Shown here: one piece after another, positions 1-8,929 of the stretch | Layout of the letters: each line of letters opens with the position of its first letter | Numbering within the stretch: the first letter of the stretch is position 1 | Program-made: the position numbers and the translations under genes | Notes under the pieces: generated by a model | The model's input: the letters and a program-made list of their open reading frames with translations, nothing else | The model's database searches: none | Told to the model about the DNA's origin: nothing | DNA from: Lachnospiraceae bacterium | GTDB taxonomy: Bacteria; Bacillota; Clostridia; Lachnospirales; Lachnospiraceae | NCBI GenBank assembly: GCA_910575835.1 | Contig: CAJTGB010000007.1 | Coordinates: 1-64,000, forward strand | DNA: 64,000 bases | Direction: 5' to 3'

Positions 1-99
1 TTTTAAGTTGTCTTGTGGTGATTCAACAATAAAACATATATACAAAAACTGCTACTATTATTTTGTGAAAAATGAAAATTTTAAGAAAAAAGTGTAATT

Positions 100-441
100 T
101 CACATACTTAGGGCTAGCCGCCGCGCTAGCGGCTTGGTACAATCGCCTACATAGATATGCGTGTCGTCCACCAGCGTCAGATTGAAATTGGCGTATATGC
201 CTTTGCCGAAGTGGACGAAGGCTCCGCTCTGGTTAGCGTGAAGAGGCGGCTCTATATAACAGTTCTCGCCTATCTCGGCAAACATTTCCTTCAAAAGGGC
301 CTGGCGTTTCTCTCCTTCGGAAGGCCTCGATGTGTTAAAATCATACAGAAGTTCCAGACGTTTGGTCTGCGCCTCCATAATCTCGTCGTCTCCCGGCAGA
401 TACAGCTCGCCGGTGTGCATTCTTTCTTTCATTGTGCTCAT
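100..441 (-). pseudogene. Truncated sugar (maltose/galactoside-type) O-acetyltransferase
   Basis: The 113 residues match the N-terminal helical cap and first part of maltose/galactoside O-acetyltransferases: a MKERMHTGELY-type start, then GENCYIEPP and YANFNLTLVDD. Intact family members run to about 185-215 residues with a left-handed beta-helix of hexapeptide repeats and a catalytic His. Here homology stops after HIYVGD and the frame ends in an unrelated Arg/Leu tail, so the catalytic half is gone and no function is expected. The start is supported by an AAAGGAGAG ribosome binding site on the minus strand. The break coincides with a GC-rich stretch (about 110-135) containing two GCTAGC palindromes. 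The fragment is divergent from the HAD gene to its right. Confidence 0.75.
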
Positions 442-613
442 GCAGATTCTCTCCTTTTTGTATCGTTATGTGTGTATATAAGTCTACACTATATTCAGGC
501 TGTTTTCTACATATTCCATATATTTTTCGCATGATTCTTGTTATTGAGAGTCCTCTGTGATAGAATGCATGTTAGGCATTGCAGTATAGTATGTGAAGGC
601 AGGTACAGAGAAT

Positions 614-1270
614 ATGAATGATAAGAGAAGCTATGATACATTTTTCTTCGATCTGGACGGGACATTGACGGACTCATCTCTTGGTATCACGAATTCGGTG
701 ATCTACGCTCTGAAAAAATACGGTATCGAGGAGACAGACCGCACGAAGCTCTATCCTTTTATCGGGCCGCCGCTTACGGTGTCTTTTGAGAGATATTATG
801 GGTTTTCAAAGGAGCAGTCTATAGAAGCTGTTGGTTACTATAGGGAGTACTACCGGGAGAAAGGAATCTTCGAGAACCGGGTCTACGACGGACTTGTGCC
901 CGTGCTTGAAGAATTGAAGAGAAGAGGAAGGACGCTGGTTGTTGCGACCTCCAAGCCGGAACCGTTTGCCAGGAAGATCATCGAACATTTCGGACTGAAT
1001 TCGTATTTTGACTATGTGGCGGGCATGGAGATGGACGGCGGACGCGGGACGAAGGAAGCGGTGATCCGCTATGCGCTTGATGCCTGCAGGATCGCGGATA
1101 AGTCTAAGGTGCTGATGGTAGGAGACCGGGAGCATGATGTGATCGGGGCGAGAGCCGCGGGGATCGACTGTCTGGGGATCTTGTATGGATTCGGATCCCG
1201 GGAGGAGCTTCTTGAAGCCGGGGCCGATTACATAGAAGAGACGGCGGAGGGAATTCTTAAGTATTCCTGA
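614..1270 (+). CDS. HAD-family phosphatase (phosphoglycolate phosphatase-like)
   Basis: A HAD-superfamily hydrolase of about 218 residues, likely acting on a small phosphorylated metabolite in the cytoplasm; the substrate cannot be read from sequence. Motif I FFDLDGTLTDSS is at the N-terminus with both nucleophile/acid Asp residues. A helical C1 cap follows, then motif II VATSKPEP and motif III/IV GDREHDVIGA. Length and layout fit the Gph/PgmB-like subgroup. An upstream in-frame GTG at 593 would add seven residues, but it has no Shine-Dalgarno sequence; the ATG at 614 has a weak AGGTACAGAG upstream. It stands alone between the truncated acetyltransferase and the ilv genes. Confidence 0.85.
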   Translation: MNDKRSYDTFFFDLDGTLTDSSLGITNSVIYALKKYGIEETDRTKLYPFIGPPLTVSFERYYGFSKEQSIEAVGYYREYYREKGIFENRVYDGLVPVLEELKRRGRTLVVATSKPEPFARKIIEHFGLNSYFDYVAGMEMDGGRGTKEAVIRYALDACRIADKSKVLMVGDREHDVIGARAAGIDCLGILYGFGSREELLEAGADYIEETAEGILKYS

Positions 1271-1278
1271 TATTTTAC

Positions 1279-1307
1279 TTGACAAAGACAAAAGATATTG
1301 TTATGAT
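1279..1307 (+). promoter_or_regulatory. Sigma-A promoter for ilvN-ilvC
   Basis: TTGACA at 1279-1284, a 17-bp spacer and TATGAT at 1302-1307 form a near-consensus housekeeping promoter just after the HAD gene. It is correctly placed for ilvN at 1373. Confidence 0.75.
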
Positions 1308-1308
1308 T

Positions 1309-1334
1309 AAAAAACAGAACGCACTCTGTTTTTT
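1309..1334 (+). promoter_or_regulatory. Perfect hairpin at the 5' end of the ilvN transcript
   Basis: A ten-base-pair perfect stem (1309-1318 with 1325-1334, core ACAGA/TCTGT) closes a six-base loop and ends in a T run. It sits where transcription from the adjacent promoter should begin, so it may be a 5' stabilising stem, an attenuator-like terminator, or the terminator of the HAD gene. No leader peptide rich in Leu/Ile/Val codons precedes it. Confidence 0.45.
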
Positions 1335-1372
1335 GGATAATATTATTTTATTAGGTAAGAAAGAGGTGCATT

Positions 1373-1870
1373 ATGCAAAGAGTTTATTCATTGATCGTTG
1401 ATAACACCACCGGTGTGTTAAGCCGGATATCCGGTCTGTTCAGCCGGCGCGGATACAGTATTGACAGCATTACCGCAGGTGTGACGGCCGATCCCAGATT
1501 CACAAGGATCACGATCGTCGCGTCAGGGGACGAGCTGATCTTATCTCAGATCGAGAAGCAGGTCAGGAAGCTGGAGGATGTGATACAGATCAAGGTGTTA
1601 AAGCCGGAGGAATCGGTTTACCGTGAACTGATCATGATCAAGGTCCGCGCCAACGCAGCGGAGAGGGCGGAGATCATCTCGGTCGCGGATATTTTCCGTG
1701 CCAAGATCGTAGACGTGGAGACGGGATCGCTGATGATCGAGCTTACAGGTAATCAGTCGAAGCTGGAGGCTTTTCTGAACCTGTTGGACGGCTATGAGAT
1801 CTTAGAGCTTGCAAGAACGGGAATCACAGGACTGTCCCGCGGAAGCAAGGATGTTACATATATTGACTGA
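1373..1870 (+). CDS. ilvN: Acetolactate synthase small (regulatory) subunit
   Basis: The regulatory subunit of acetohydroxyacid synthase, the first common enzyme of valine, leucine and isoleucine synthesis. It binds the catalytic subunit and confers valine feedback inhibition. The 165-residue length is standard. The N-terminal ACT domain (about residues 2-75) shows VDNTTGVLSRISGLFSRRGY and is followed by the typical C-terminal ALS_ss_C domain ending TGITGLSRG. An AGAGGTG ribosome binding site precedes the ATG. The catalytic large subunit gene is not in this window, so the two subunits are either unlinked or encoded elsewhere. ilvC follows after about 100 bp and the two are probably co-transcribed. 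Confidence 0.93.
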   Translation: MQRVYSLIVDNTTGVLSRISGLFSRRGYSIDSITAGVTADPRFTRITIVASGDELILSQIEKQVRKLEDVIQIKVLKPEESVYRELIMIKVRANAAERAEIISVADIFRAKIVDVETGSLMIELTGNQSKLEAFLNLLDGYEILELARTGITGLSRGSKDVTYID

Positions 1871-1901
1871 CTGTAAAACGGAGAACGGATTTGTGCAGTA
1901 A

Positions 1902-2981
<1,080 letters not shown>

Positions 2982-2991
2982 TCATGATAAG

Positions 2992-3031
2992 AAACGCACA
3001 TCCCGAGTGTTAAGAGGGATGTGCGTTTTTT
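2992..3031 (+). terminator. Intrinsic terminator after ilvC
   Basis: A 13-bp perfect stem (2992-3004 with 3016-3028), an 11-base loop and a T run form a textbook rho-independent terminator ten bases after the ilvC stop. Confidence 0.92.
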
Positions 3032-3089
3032 GGTGGTTTTCATTACGGTGTGTTTTGTATTTAAGTTGTTGTTATTTTTATTTGGTGGA

Positions 3090-3117
3090 TTGACTATAAT
3101 AGTAAAGGTGATATAAT
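3090..3117 (+). promoter_or_regulatory. Sigma-A promoter of the GntR-ABC operon
   Basis: TTGACT at 3090-3095, a 16-bp spacer and TATAAT at 3112-3117, placed 45 bp before the GntR start codon. Confidence 0.75.
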
Positions 3118-3137
3118 GTACTTGTACATTAAGTACA
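3117..3137 (+). promoter_or_regulatory. Inverted-repeat operator, likely autoregulatory GntR site
   Basis: TGTACTT (3117-3123) and AAGTACA (3131-3137) form a perfect 7-bp inverted repeat with a 7-base centre. It overlaps the downstream edge of the -10 box and the expected start point. That position suits repression by the GntR/YtrA-type regulator encoded next. Binding itself is inferred. Confidence 0.55.
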
Positions 3138-3161
3138 CTTGGAAAGTAGAGGTGGTGAATA

Positions 3162-3539
3162 GTGGAAATCATTATCAGCAACAATGCTAATAAACCGATT
3201 TATGAACAAATCACATCACAAATCAAGGCAATGATAATGAGCGGAGAATTACAGGCAGGTGACGCAATCCCTTCCATGCGAGCTTTGGCAAAATCAATCC
3301 ATGTAAGCGTCATTACAGTCCAAAAAGCCTATGAGGATTTACAAAGGGACGGATTTATCGAAACTACAGTTGGCAGAGGAAGTTTTGTGTCGGTGCAGAA
3401 CAAAGAATTTTATCAAGAGGAACAACAGCGTATAGCCGAAGAACATTTACAGGCTGCCGCTGAAATAGGGAGAATGAGCAATATTTCTCTTGAAAAATTG
3501 ACGGAATTATTAACTTTATTTTATCAGGAGGACGAATAA
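3162..3539 (+). CDS. GntR family transcriptional regulator, YtrA subfamily
   Basis: A 125-residue regulator: an N-terminal winged helix-turn-helix (about residues 10-78, with KPIYEQITSQIKAMIMSGEL, PSMRALAKSIHVS and GRGSFVS), then a short helical tail instead of a large effector domain. This is the YtrA-type architecture, commonly encoded upstream of ABC transporters and acting as an autorepressor. The start is a GTG behind AGAGGTGGTG. The stop lies 1 base before the ATP-binding gene, so the three genes are one operon. Base composition is visibly AT-richer than the ilv genes, suggesting acquisition. Confidence 0.88.
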   Translation: MEIIISNNANKPIYEQITSQIKAMIMSGELQAGDAIPSMRALAKSIHVSVITVQKAYEDLQRDGFIETTVGRGSFVSVQNKEFYQEEQQRIAEEHLQAAAEIGRMSNISLEKLTELLTLFYQEDE

Positions 3540-3540
3540 C

Positions 3541-4407
3541 ATGGAAAACATTTTAGAATTGCAACAGATATGCAAAACTTTTCCAAAGTCAAATTTTATA
3601 TTGGATAAACTCTCTTTTTCGTTGCCATATGGGGCTATTCTGGGCTTTGTTGGTGAAAACGGCGCAGGTAAAACTACTACGATTGGCTGTATTTTAAATA
3701 CTGTCAGAAAAGACAGCGGCATGGTAAAGCTGTTTGGAAAAGAAATGAGGGATATTGACACAGATATTCGTGAGAAGATTGGTGTGGTTTATGACGGAGA
3801 TAATTTTCCGGGTTTTTGGACAGCGAAACAATTATCTCAAGTTATGGAGGGAATTTATACACAATGGGATAATGCTTTATTTCAAAAATATTTAGACGAT
3901 TTTCATTTACCTGTTAAACAGAAAATCAAAAATTATTCCAGAGGAATGACAATGAAGCTGGCTATTGCAGTTGCCTTGTCGCACCACCCACAATTATTGA
4001 TTTTGGACGAAGCAACCAGTGGTTTAGATCCCATTATGCGTGACGAAATGCTGGACGTTTTTCTTGAGTTTGTGCAGGAAGAAAGCCATTCTATCCTTTT
4101 ATCTTCTCATATCACAAGTGATTTAGAAAAGGTTGCAGATTATATTACATTTATTCATAATGGAAAATTGATTATGACCGCATCAAAAAATGATTTGGTA
4201 TATAATTATGCTGTTATGCGTTGCAAGGAAAGCCAGTTCCTTGCATTAGACTCCAGTGATATTATTGCTTACCGAAAACGGGATTTTCAGATTGATGTTT
4301 TAGTTGCAGATGGGAAAGAAGCACAACGAAAATATAAAGGCGCTGTTGTAGACCATGTTTCTGTTGATGAAATCATGTTGTTATTGGTAAAGGGGGAACG
4401 AGTATGA
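3541..4407 (+). CDS. ABC transporter ATP-binding protein
   Basis: The ATPase subunit of an ABC-2 type exporter. Walker A GENGAGKTT is at residues 38-46, an unusual signature YSRGM at about residue 138, Walker B LLILDEATSGLDP around 152-164, and a switch His in SSHIT near 190. After about residue 215 there is an extra C-terminal domain, as in YtrB/CcmA-type subunits. An AGGAGGACG ribosome binding site precedes the ATG. It overlaps the permease gene by four bases. With a GntR/YtrA regulator upstream it resembles antimicrobial-peptide or cell-envelope stress transporters; the substrate is unknown. Confidence 0.9.
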   Translation: MENILELQQICKTFPKSNFILDKLSFSLPYGAILGFVGENGAGKTTTIGCILNTVRKDSGMVKLFGKEMRDIDTDIREKIGVVYDGDNFPGFWTAKQLSQVMEGIYTQWDNALFQKYLDDFHLPVKQKIKNYSRGMTMKLAIAVALSHHPQLLILDEATSGLDPIMRDEMLDVFLEFVQEESHSILLSSHITSDLEKVADYITFIHNGKLIMTASKNDLVYNYAVMRCKESQFLALDSSDIIAYRKRDFQIDVLVADGKEAQRKYKGAVVDHVSVDEIMLLLVKGERV

Positions 4408-5048
4408 AAGGATTGCTTAAAAATAATTTTTTGACCGTTTATTCTAATGCGAAAGTTTTTTCGATTTTTATGCTTATATTGGGACTTTTTGTTGTTGCAG
4501 TTATCAGCCAGCCGCTTCTTATTGGTTACGTTCTGTTAAGCATGGTTGGCTTTTCTGTAAATGCAATTACAAGCATAAAAAAAGAGTTTATTTCAAAATG
4601 GGGAAAATACAAATTAACTTTGCCTGTAAAGAGAGCTGCTATTGTTAAAAGCTATTTTATCAGTCAACTAATATGGCTGCTTGTTGGAATACTATATGCA
4701 GGAATCGTTATAAGTTTATCATGGGCATTGCATGGTTGCCCTTATGATAATAGCATTGACGTAGTTTCAATATTTGCATTGGGAATCAGTGTAAGTATTT
4801 TTACAGGTGCATTTTTCTTTCCATTGCTTTATCTGGGCGGCGAAGAAAGAAGTGATGTATTTTTAGTAATCAGCTTGCTTTGTGGAATTGGCGTTGTGTT
4901 AGGAATTATTAGTGTGCTTAATCTTTATTTAGCCCCTAGCGTAACTACAATTCTATTAAGTGCGGCTATTTTGCTTTTAAGTTCTTTGTTAATGTTCGCT
5001 TTATCCTATCCGTTGACCGTGGGTATTTATCACAAAAAAGAATACTAA
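4404..5048 (+). CDS. ABC-2 family transporter permease
   Basis: A 214-residue polytopic membrane protein with about six hydrophobic helices (starting near residues 15, 32, 84, 116, 145 and 180), which fits the ABC2_membrane_5-like permeases paired with YtrB-type ATPases. The ATG overlaps the ATPase stop, indicating translational coupling. It completes the GntR-ATPase-permease operon. No substrate can be assigned. Confidence 0.82.
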   Translation: MKGLLKNNFLTVYSNAKVFSIFMLILGLFVVAVISQPLLIGYVLLSMVGFSVNAITSIKKEFISKWGKYKLTLPVKRAAIVKSYFISQLIWLLVGILYAGIVISLSWALHGCPYDNSIDVVSIFALGISVSIFTGAFFFPLLYLGGEERSDVFLVISLLCGIGVVLGIISVLNLYLAPSVTTILLSAAILLLSSLLMFALSYPLTVGIYHKKEY

Positions 5049-5419
5049 CTAAATTTATTATGTGGGAGAAAGGGGGAATTTCTATGACTTGCACGGTAAG
5101 CGACACAAAACATACCGTAGTAAACCTTTCCCTGCCAATTGCTATACTTTCCTTATATCACACAGGTATTAGCATATAATATTATCCGGTTCATGCAGAT
5201 GGAACATCCAAAAGACAGGGAACAGGTTATTGATGTGATTGATGAGATAGCAGATGATATTTCAATCGCGATAAGATGGATCATTGATCCGATACCAAGT
5301 TGCAATTAAAACAGAAGCCTTTGTGAAACAACCCTACGAATCGAACGAAAGGAATAGAAAAATATGCATGAGTATGATAGAATAATACAAGAAAAATCCA
5401 AGGGGAGGCTTAAGAAAGG
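5049..5419. other. Gap with IS66 scar and an unassigned coding remnant
   Basis: After the IS66 scar, a frame open from about 5163 to the TAA at 5307-5309 encodes roughly 48 residues containing LAYNIIRFMQMEHP and ending in RWIIDPIPSCN. It has no start signal and I do not recognise it; it looks like the 3' end of a lost gene. A 19-codon frame (5364-5423) directly before the DUF1648 gene shares an ATGA overlap with it and could serve as a coupling leader or be the tail of a lost upstream gene. Confidence 0.4.
5095..5168 (+). mobile_element. Stranded IS66 left end
   Basis: Starting at GGTAAGCGACACAAAACA, about 74 bases closely match 14063-14138, the left end of the IS66 element downstream. The match runs through the terminal repeat and promoter region and stops just before the tnpA ribosome binding site. 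No IS66 coding sequence follows, so this is a deletion scar of a second copy in the same orientation. Confidence 0.75.
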
Positions 5420-5872
5420 ATGATAAAAACAAAGTTCGGAAGGACGATGCAGATTTTAAGTGTGTTATGTCTGACAGCATCTACTTTATTCTTAGCAGCC
5501 GGATGGAATCAGATACCGGAAAAGGTGCCGGGGCATTATAACTTTGCGGGAGAGGCGGATTCTATGACAGGAAAGGGGACTTTGATCCTTATACCTGTCA
5601 TGAATTGGCTGATGTATCTGGGAATATCCGCACTGGAGCACTTCCCGCAGGTGTGGAATACCGGCGTAGAGATCACTGCGCAGAATCGAGAAAGAGTGTA
5701 TCGGGTTCTGTATCACATGATCGTCAGCATGAAATTGTCTTTAGTGCTGATCTTTTCTTTTATGACCGTCTGGCATGAAAACTATATGCCATCCTGGTTT
5801 TTTACAGCGGCGATGCTGCTGACATTTGGGCCGATGTTATTTTTCTTGATTCAGTTGTGGAGAGCCAGATAG
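5420..5872 (+). CDS. DUF1648 domain membrane protein
   Basis: A 150-residue membrane protein with four predicted helices (about residues 10-28, 53-70, 98-117 and 125-145). The segment after the first helix, WNQIPEKVPGHYNFAGEADS, is the DUF1648 signature also found in SdpI-like immunity proteins. A GAAAGG motif lies immediately before the ATG, and the ATG overlaps the stop of a 19-codon upstream frame. In other Firmicutes such genes often follow an SdpR-like autorepressor; none is intact here. Function unknown. Confidence 0.75.
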   Translation: MIKTKFGRTMQILSVLCLTASTLFLAAGWNQIPEKVPGHYNFAGEADSMTGKGTLILIPVMNWLMYLGISALEHFPQVWNTGVEITAQNRERVYRVLYHMIVSMKLSLVLIFSFMTVWHENYMPSWFFTAAMLLTFGPMLFFLIQLWRAR

Positions 5873-5929
5873 GGGATTTCCCAATGAAGCGGAAACGATG
5901 ATCACACTTAAAATGCCGGAGGTGAGACT

Positions 5930-7460
5930 GTGGGAAATTATCTGAATACAACGGCTGTCTGTGATACTTAAATAGAGAGTGCCGCAGTCCGTATTTTGTT
6001 GATAAGACCTTGTTGTTGGAACAGTTAATAACGAGGGTCGAAACGAGTACAAATTATATATGTATTACCAGGCCGCGGCGATTTGGGAAATCGGTGATGG
6101 CGAATATGATCGCTTCCTTTTTCTCCTGTGCGTGTAATGCAGAGTATCTTTTTGACCAGTTAAAGATTGCAAAATCGGATTCTTATAAGGATCATATAGG
6201 ACAATATGATGTAATATTCATATCCCTTAATGAATTGCCGAGGAAGTGCAGAAGTTACGGGCAGTATATCGAACGGATCGAGAACAGGCTGATCAAGGAT
6301 TTGAAGGAAGCATATCCGAAGGCCGGTATTCAGGAAGATGATGCCGTATGGGACGCATTTTCTGCTGTGTATAATTCCTATGATTCGAAACGGTTTGTAT
6401 TTATTTTAGATGAATGGGATTTTATTTTTCACAGAGATTTTGTGACACAAAAAGACAGGGAAGAATATATCGATTTTCTGAGTAATCTGTTAAAGGGGAA
6501 GGCTTATGTATCGTTGGCGTATATGACGGGTATCCTGCCGATCGCCAAGTATTCCAGCGGCTCTGAATTGAATATGTTTCTTGAATATACGATGGTATCG
6601 GAAGAAATGTATGGGGATTATTTTGGATTTACAGAGGCGGAAGTCGATGAACTGTATGAAAGATTTCTTACGAATCAGAAGGATCCGCGAGTGACCAGAG
6701 GCGGATTGAGGCTTTGGTATGACGGATACCATACCAAACAGGGAGAGAGGGTATACAATCCTCGTTCAGTAGTTGCGGCGCTTACGAATAATAATTTGGG
6801 AAATTACTGGACCAGTTCAGGACCTTATGATGAGATATTCTATTATATAGAGCAGAACACAGCGCAGGTACGTGAAGATTTGGTTAAAATGATATCGGAT
6901 ATTCCGGTCGAGGCAAATGTGTGTGAATACGCGGCATCCTCCATGAATCTTACAACAAGGGACGAGATCTTATCAGCTATGGTAGTGTATGGTTTCCTGA
7001 GTTTTGAGAAGGGATGCGTACAGATCCCGAACAAGGAAGAGCGGGATAGGATATGTGGATTTTATTTTTTATCCGGAGACCGATCATACGGCTGATGGGA
7101 TAATTCTCGAATTGAAGGTGAATGATACGCCTAAGAAGGCGCTGCAGCAGATCAGGGACAGGAAATATGTGCTTAGATTTGAAGGGAAACTAGTACACCG
7201 AAAAATAAGTTCCTAGCCATATAACGCAGAATGATTTTTCATATGCAAGGCGGAGGAATGAGGCGTAGTGGGCGCTACGCCGATTGACAACAACGACGCA
7301 GATGGAAAATCAGGCAAGTTATATGGCTGGTTACTTATTATTCGGTGTACTAGGAGAGAGGCCTAAGTATACGGGGCGTGTGATTGGTGTAGGAATCGGT
7401 TATGACAAAGGAACAAAGAAACATGCCTGTAAAGTAGAAGTTTTACGGGATAGAATGTAG
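5930..7460 (+). pseudogene. Decayed AAA-ATPase/PD-(D/E)XK nuclease family gene
   Basis: A broken relative of the intact gene at 49489. It starts with a GTG behind GGAGGTGAGACT (MGNYLNTT), is frameshifted near 5970, and is then open from YFVDKTLLLEQL through RPRRFGKSVMAN and the Walker B-like FVFILDEWDF to IPNKEE. There roughly 90 codons are missing compared with the intact paralogue, and the frame switches to GIGYVDFIFYPETD and ADGIILELKVND, the nuclease core. A 164-bp MITE copy then splits FEGK-L from GERPKYTGRV. Removing the insert restores the frame to the TAG at 7458. Three independent lesions show it is dead. Confidence 0.85.
7190..7353 (+). mobile_element. Hairpin MITE-like element, copy 1
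   Basis: A 160-bp element (7194-7353, or equivalently 7190-7349) inserted at CTAG, which appears at both borders as a 4-bp duplication. The termini begin TACACCGAA and end as its inverse. The whole element is one long imperfect inverted repeat that can fold into a hairpin, with a GGCGTAG-type centre. It encodes no protein. An identical copy in inverted orientation lies at 8351-8514. The CTAG duplication matches the YTAR preference of IS5-group transposases; the mobilising enzyme is inferred. Confidence 0.85.
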
Positions 7461-7650
7461 AAACATTCATGTGTTTGCCAGGGATTTTTGCAGGCAGCTC
7501 TGACGCTTAAAAATTTTTTCGTAAAAAAACCTCCCATTTTATGGGAAAATGCGAGATGAGTGAAACCAGATAAGGAGAAAACTAAAAATTATGTTTAAGA
7601 CAACAGACACCATAATGTGGAGTGAATATCTTATTTGGAGGAAATAGAAA

Positions 7651-8023
7651 ATGGCAAAATCATTATTTGAGGAACTGGGCGGCAGATACGAAAGGCAAGG
7701 CGATTATTTAATATCGTGTTTGTCTGTACCCGCCGAAGAAGAACAGCCCATAGGCATATGGGGACAGCGGCATATGAACTATCTGAAGCAGTACCACAAG
7801 GTTACATACACTAATCTTCTTACAAACGGCAGGCTCAACGCCTATCTTGTTGATGTAGACAGGCAGGCACAGGAACGCTCCCACAAGCTCATAGAGGGCA
7901 TGAAACAGACACAAGACAACAGAACAGCTAAAGGCTGAAAATGCCTTAGAATGGACAGGAGAAATGAATAACATAAGAGTTTGTGCGAGGGAGATTGTAT
8001 ATGATGAAATCATTTACGCATAG
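7651..8023 (+). pseudogene. tnpV: TnpV family transposon protein, frameshifted
   Basis: The first 88 or so codons match TnpV, a small protein carried by Tn4451/Tn5397-like and related integrative elements: MAKSLFEELGG, PIGIWGQRHMNYLKQY and LVDVDRQAQER. Around 7912-7925 the frame shifts, so this reading ends at 7938. The rest of the protein continues in the next frame as EQLKAENALEWTG to EIIYA, stopping at 8021-8023. A TTGGAGGAAATAG ribosome binding site precedes the ATG. It is a relic of a larger mobile element; no recombinase is present. Confidence 0.85.
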
Positions 8024-8031
8024 ACAGCAAG

Positions 8032-8067
8032 GCGACAGAGGGGAAAAGCTCTGTCGCTTTTCTTTTT
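8032..8067 (+). terminator. Intrinsic terminator after tnpV relic
   Basis: GCGACAGAG (8032-8040) pairs perfectly with CTCTGTCGC (8049-8057) and is followed by TTTTCTTTTT. Confidence 0.85.
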
Positions 8068-8107
8068 GGGAAGCATCTGATTTAATAGTGATTTTTTTCT
8101 GAATATA

Positions 8108-8136
8108 TTGACATGGCAGTAATGAGTTACTATGCT
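8108..8136 (+). promoter_or_regulatory. Sigma-A promoter of the MarR pseudogene
   Basis: TTGACA (8108-8113), a 17-bp spacer and TATGCT (8131-8136), 44 bp before the MarR start codon. Confidence 0.7.
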
Positions 8137-8179
8137 ATTCGGCAGGAACTTGTTACTACTAAGTACAAAGGAAAAATAG

Positions 8180-8822
8180 ATGAAAATGGATGAACTCTTT
8201 GAAGAATATGACTGTGATACCGAACACAGAGTACAAGCGATATTTTCAAGTATCTTTATACTACAAAATCGTATGCAGACAGCGGGTGAAAAACTTTAAA
8301 CGGAAATATTCCTAAAGCAATGGTTATTACTTGCAATGACAGCTTGCTGTCTAGTACACCGAATAATAAGTAACCAGCCATATAACTTGCCTGATTTTCC
8401 ATCTGCGTCGTTGTTGTCAATCGGCGTAGCGCCCACTACGCCTCATTCCTCCGCCTTGCATATGAAAAATCATTCTGCGTTATATGGCTAGGAACTTATT
8501 TTTCGGTGTACTAGAGCCACGAACATTAACAAATATCGGAAACCTTATGGGCTGTTCCAGACAGAATATAAAAAAATTAGCTTTAACTCTTGAAAAGAAA
8601 GGATATGTCCGTTTGCTATTAGAGGGAAATAATTCTGTCCGTATTGAGCTAACCGATAAAGCAGGTCAATATGCCGAAGAAATAGGAGAACGCCATTCAC
8701 AGTTTTTGAAGTTGCTATTTACAGATTTCAACGAGGACAAAATAGATTTGCTTTTCCATCTTTATGTAAAATTATTTGTCGGCATAGGAGAAATTAGGCT
8801 AATGAACATTGGGAATGGGTAA
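8180..8822 (+). pseudogene. MarR family regulator, nonsense-mutated and split by a MITE
   Basis: Conceptual removal of the 164-bp insert gives one continuous MarR-like frame from the ATG at 8180 to the TAA at 8820-8822. It has the dimerisation helix FSSIFILQNRMQTAGEKL, then FLKQWLLLAMTACC, LTNIGNLMGCSRQNIKKLALTLEKKGYV (recognition helix region) and a helical tail. Codon 40 is TAA (8297-8299); a single C-to-T change from CAA would explain it. With a stop and an insertion, a functional repressor is unlikely, although a fragment could start within the MITE right end at 8484. It precedes the FtsX-ABC-two-component cluster and was probably its local regulator. Confidence 0.85.
8351..8514 (-). mobile_element. 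Hairpin MITE-like element, copy 2 (inverted)
   Basis: Exact reverse complement of 7190-7353 over all 164 bases including the flanking CTAG. It interrupts the MarR gene between codons for CC and LEPRT. The element's right end contributes an in-frame start (8484) that would give a 112-residue hybrid beginning MARNLFFGV before the MarR winged helix. Confidence 0.88.
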
Positions 8823-8929
8823 ACGTTTTTCATTATCACCCATAATTTGATTGCCGCAAACCGATTTAAGGATTATTTAATAACTTCTATGCTACAATCG
8901 AATCACAAAGCGAAAGGAGCAATAAAAAA

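Noticed and set aside
157-534. A 125-codon plus-strand frame near the left edge
   Set aside because: Complement of the truncated acetyltransferase, which has a proper ribosome binding site on the minus strand.
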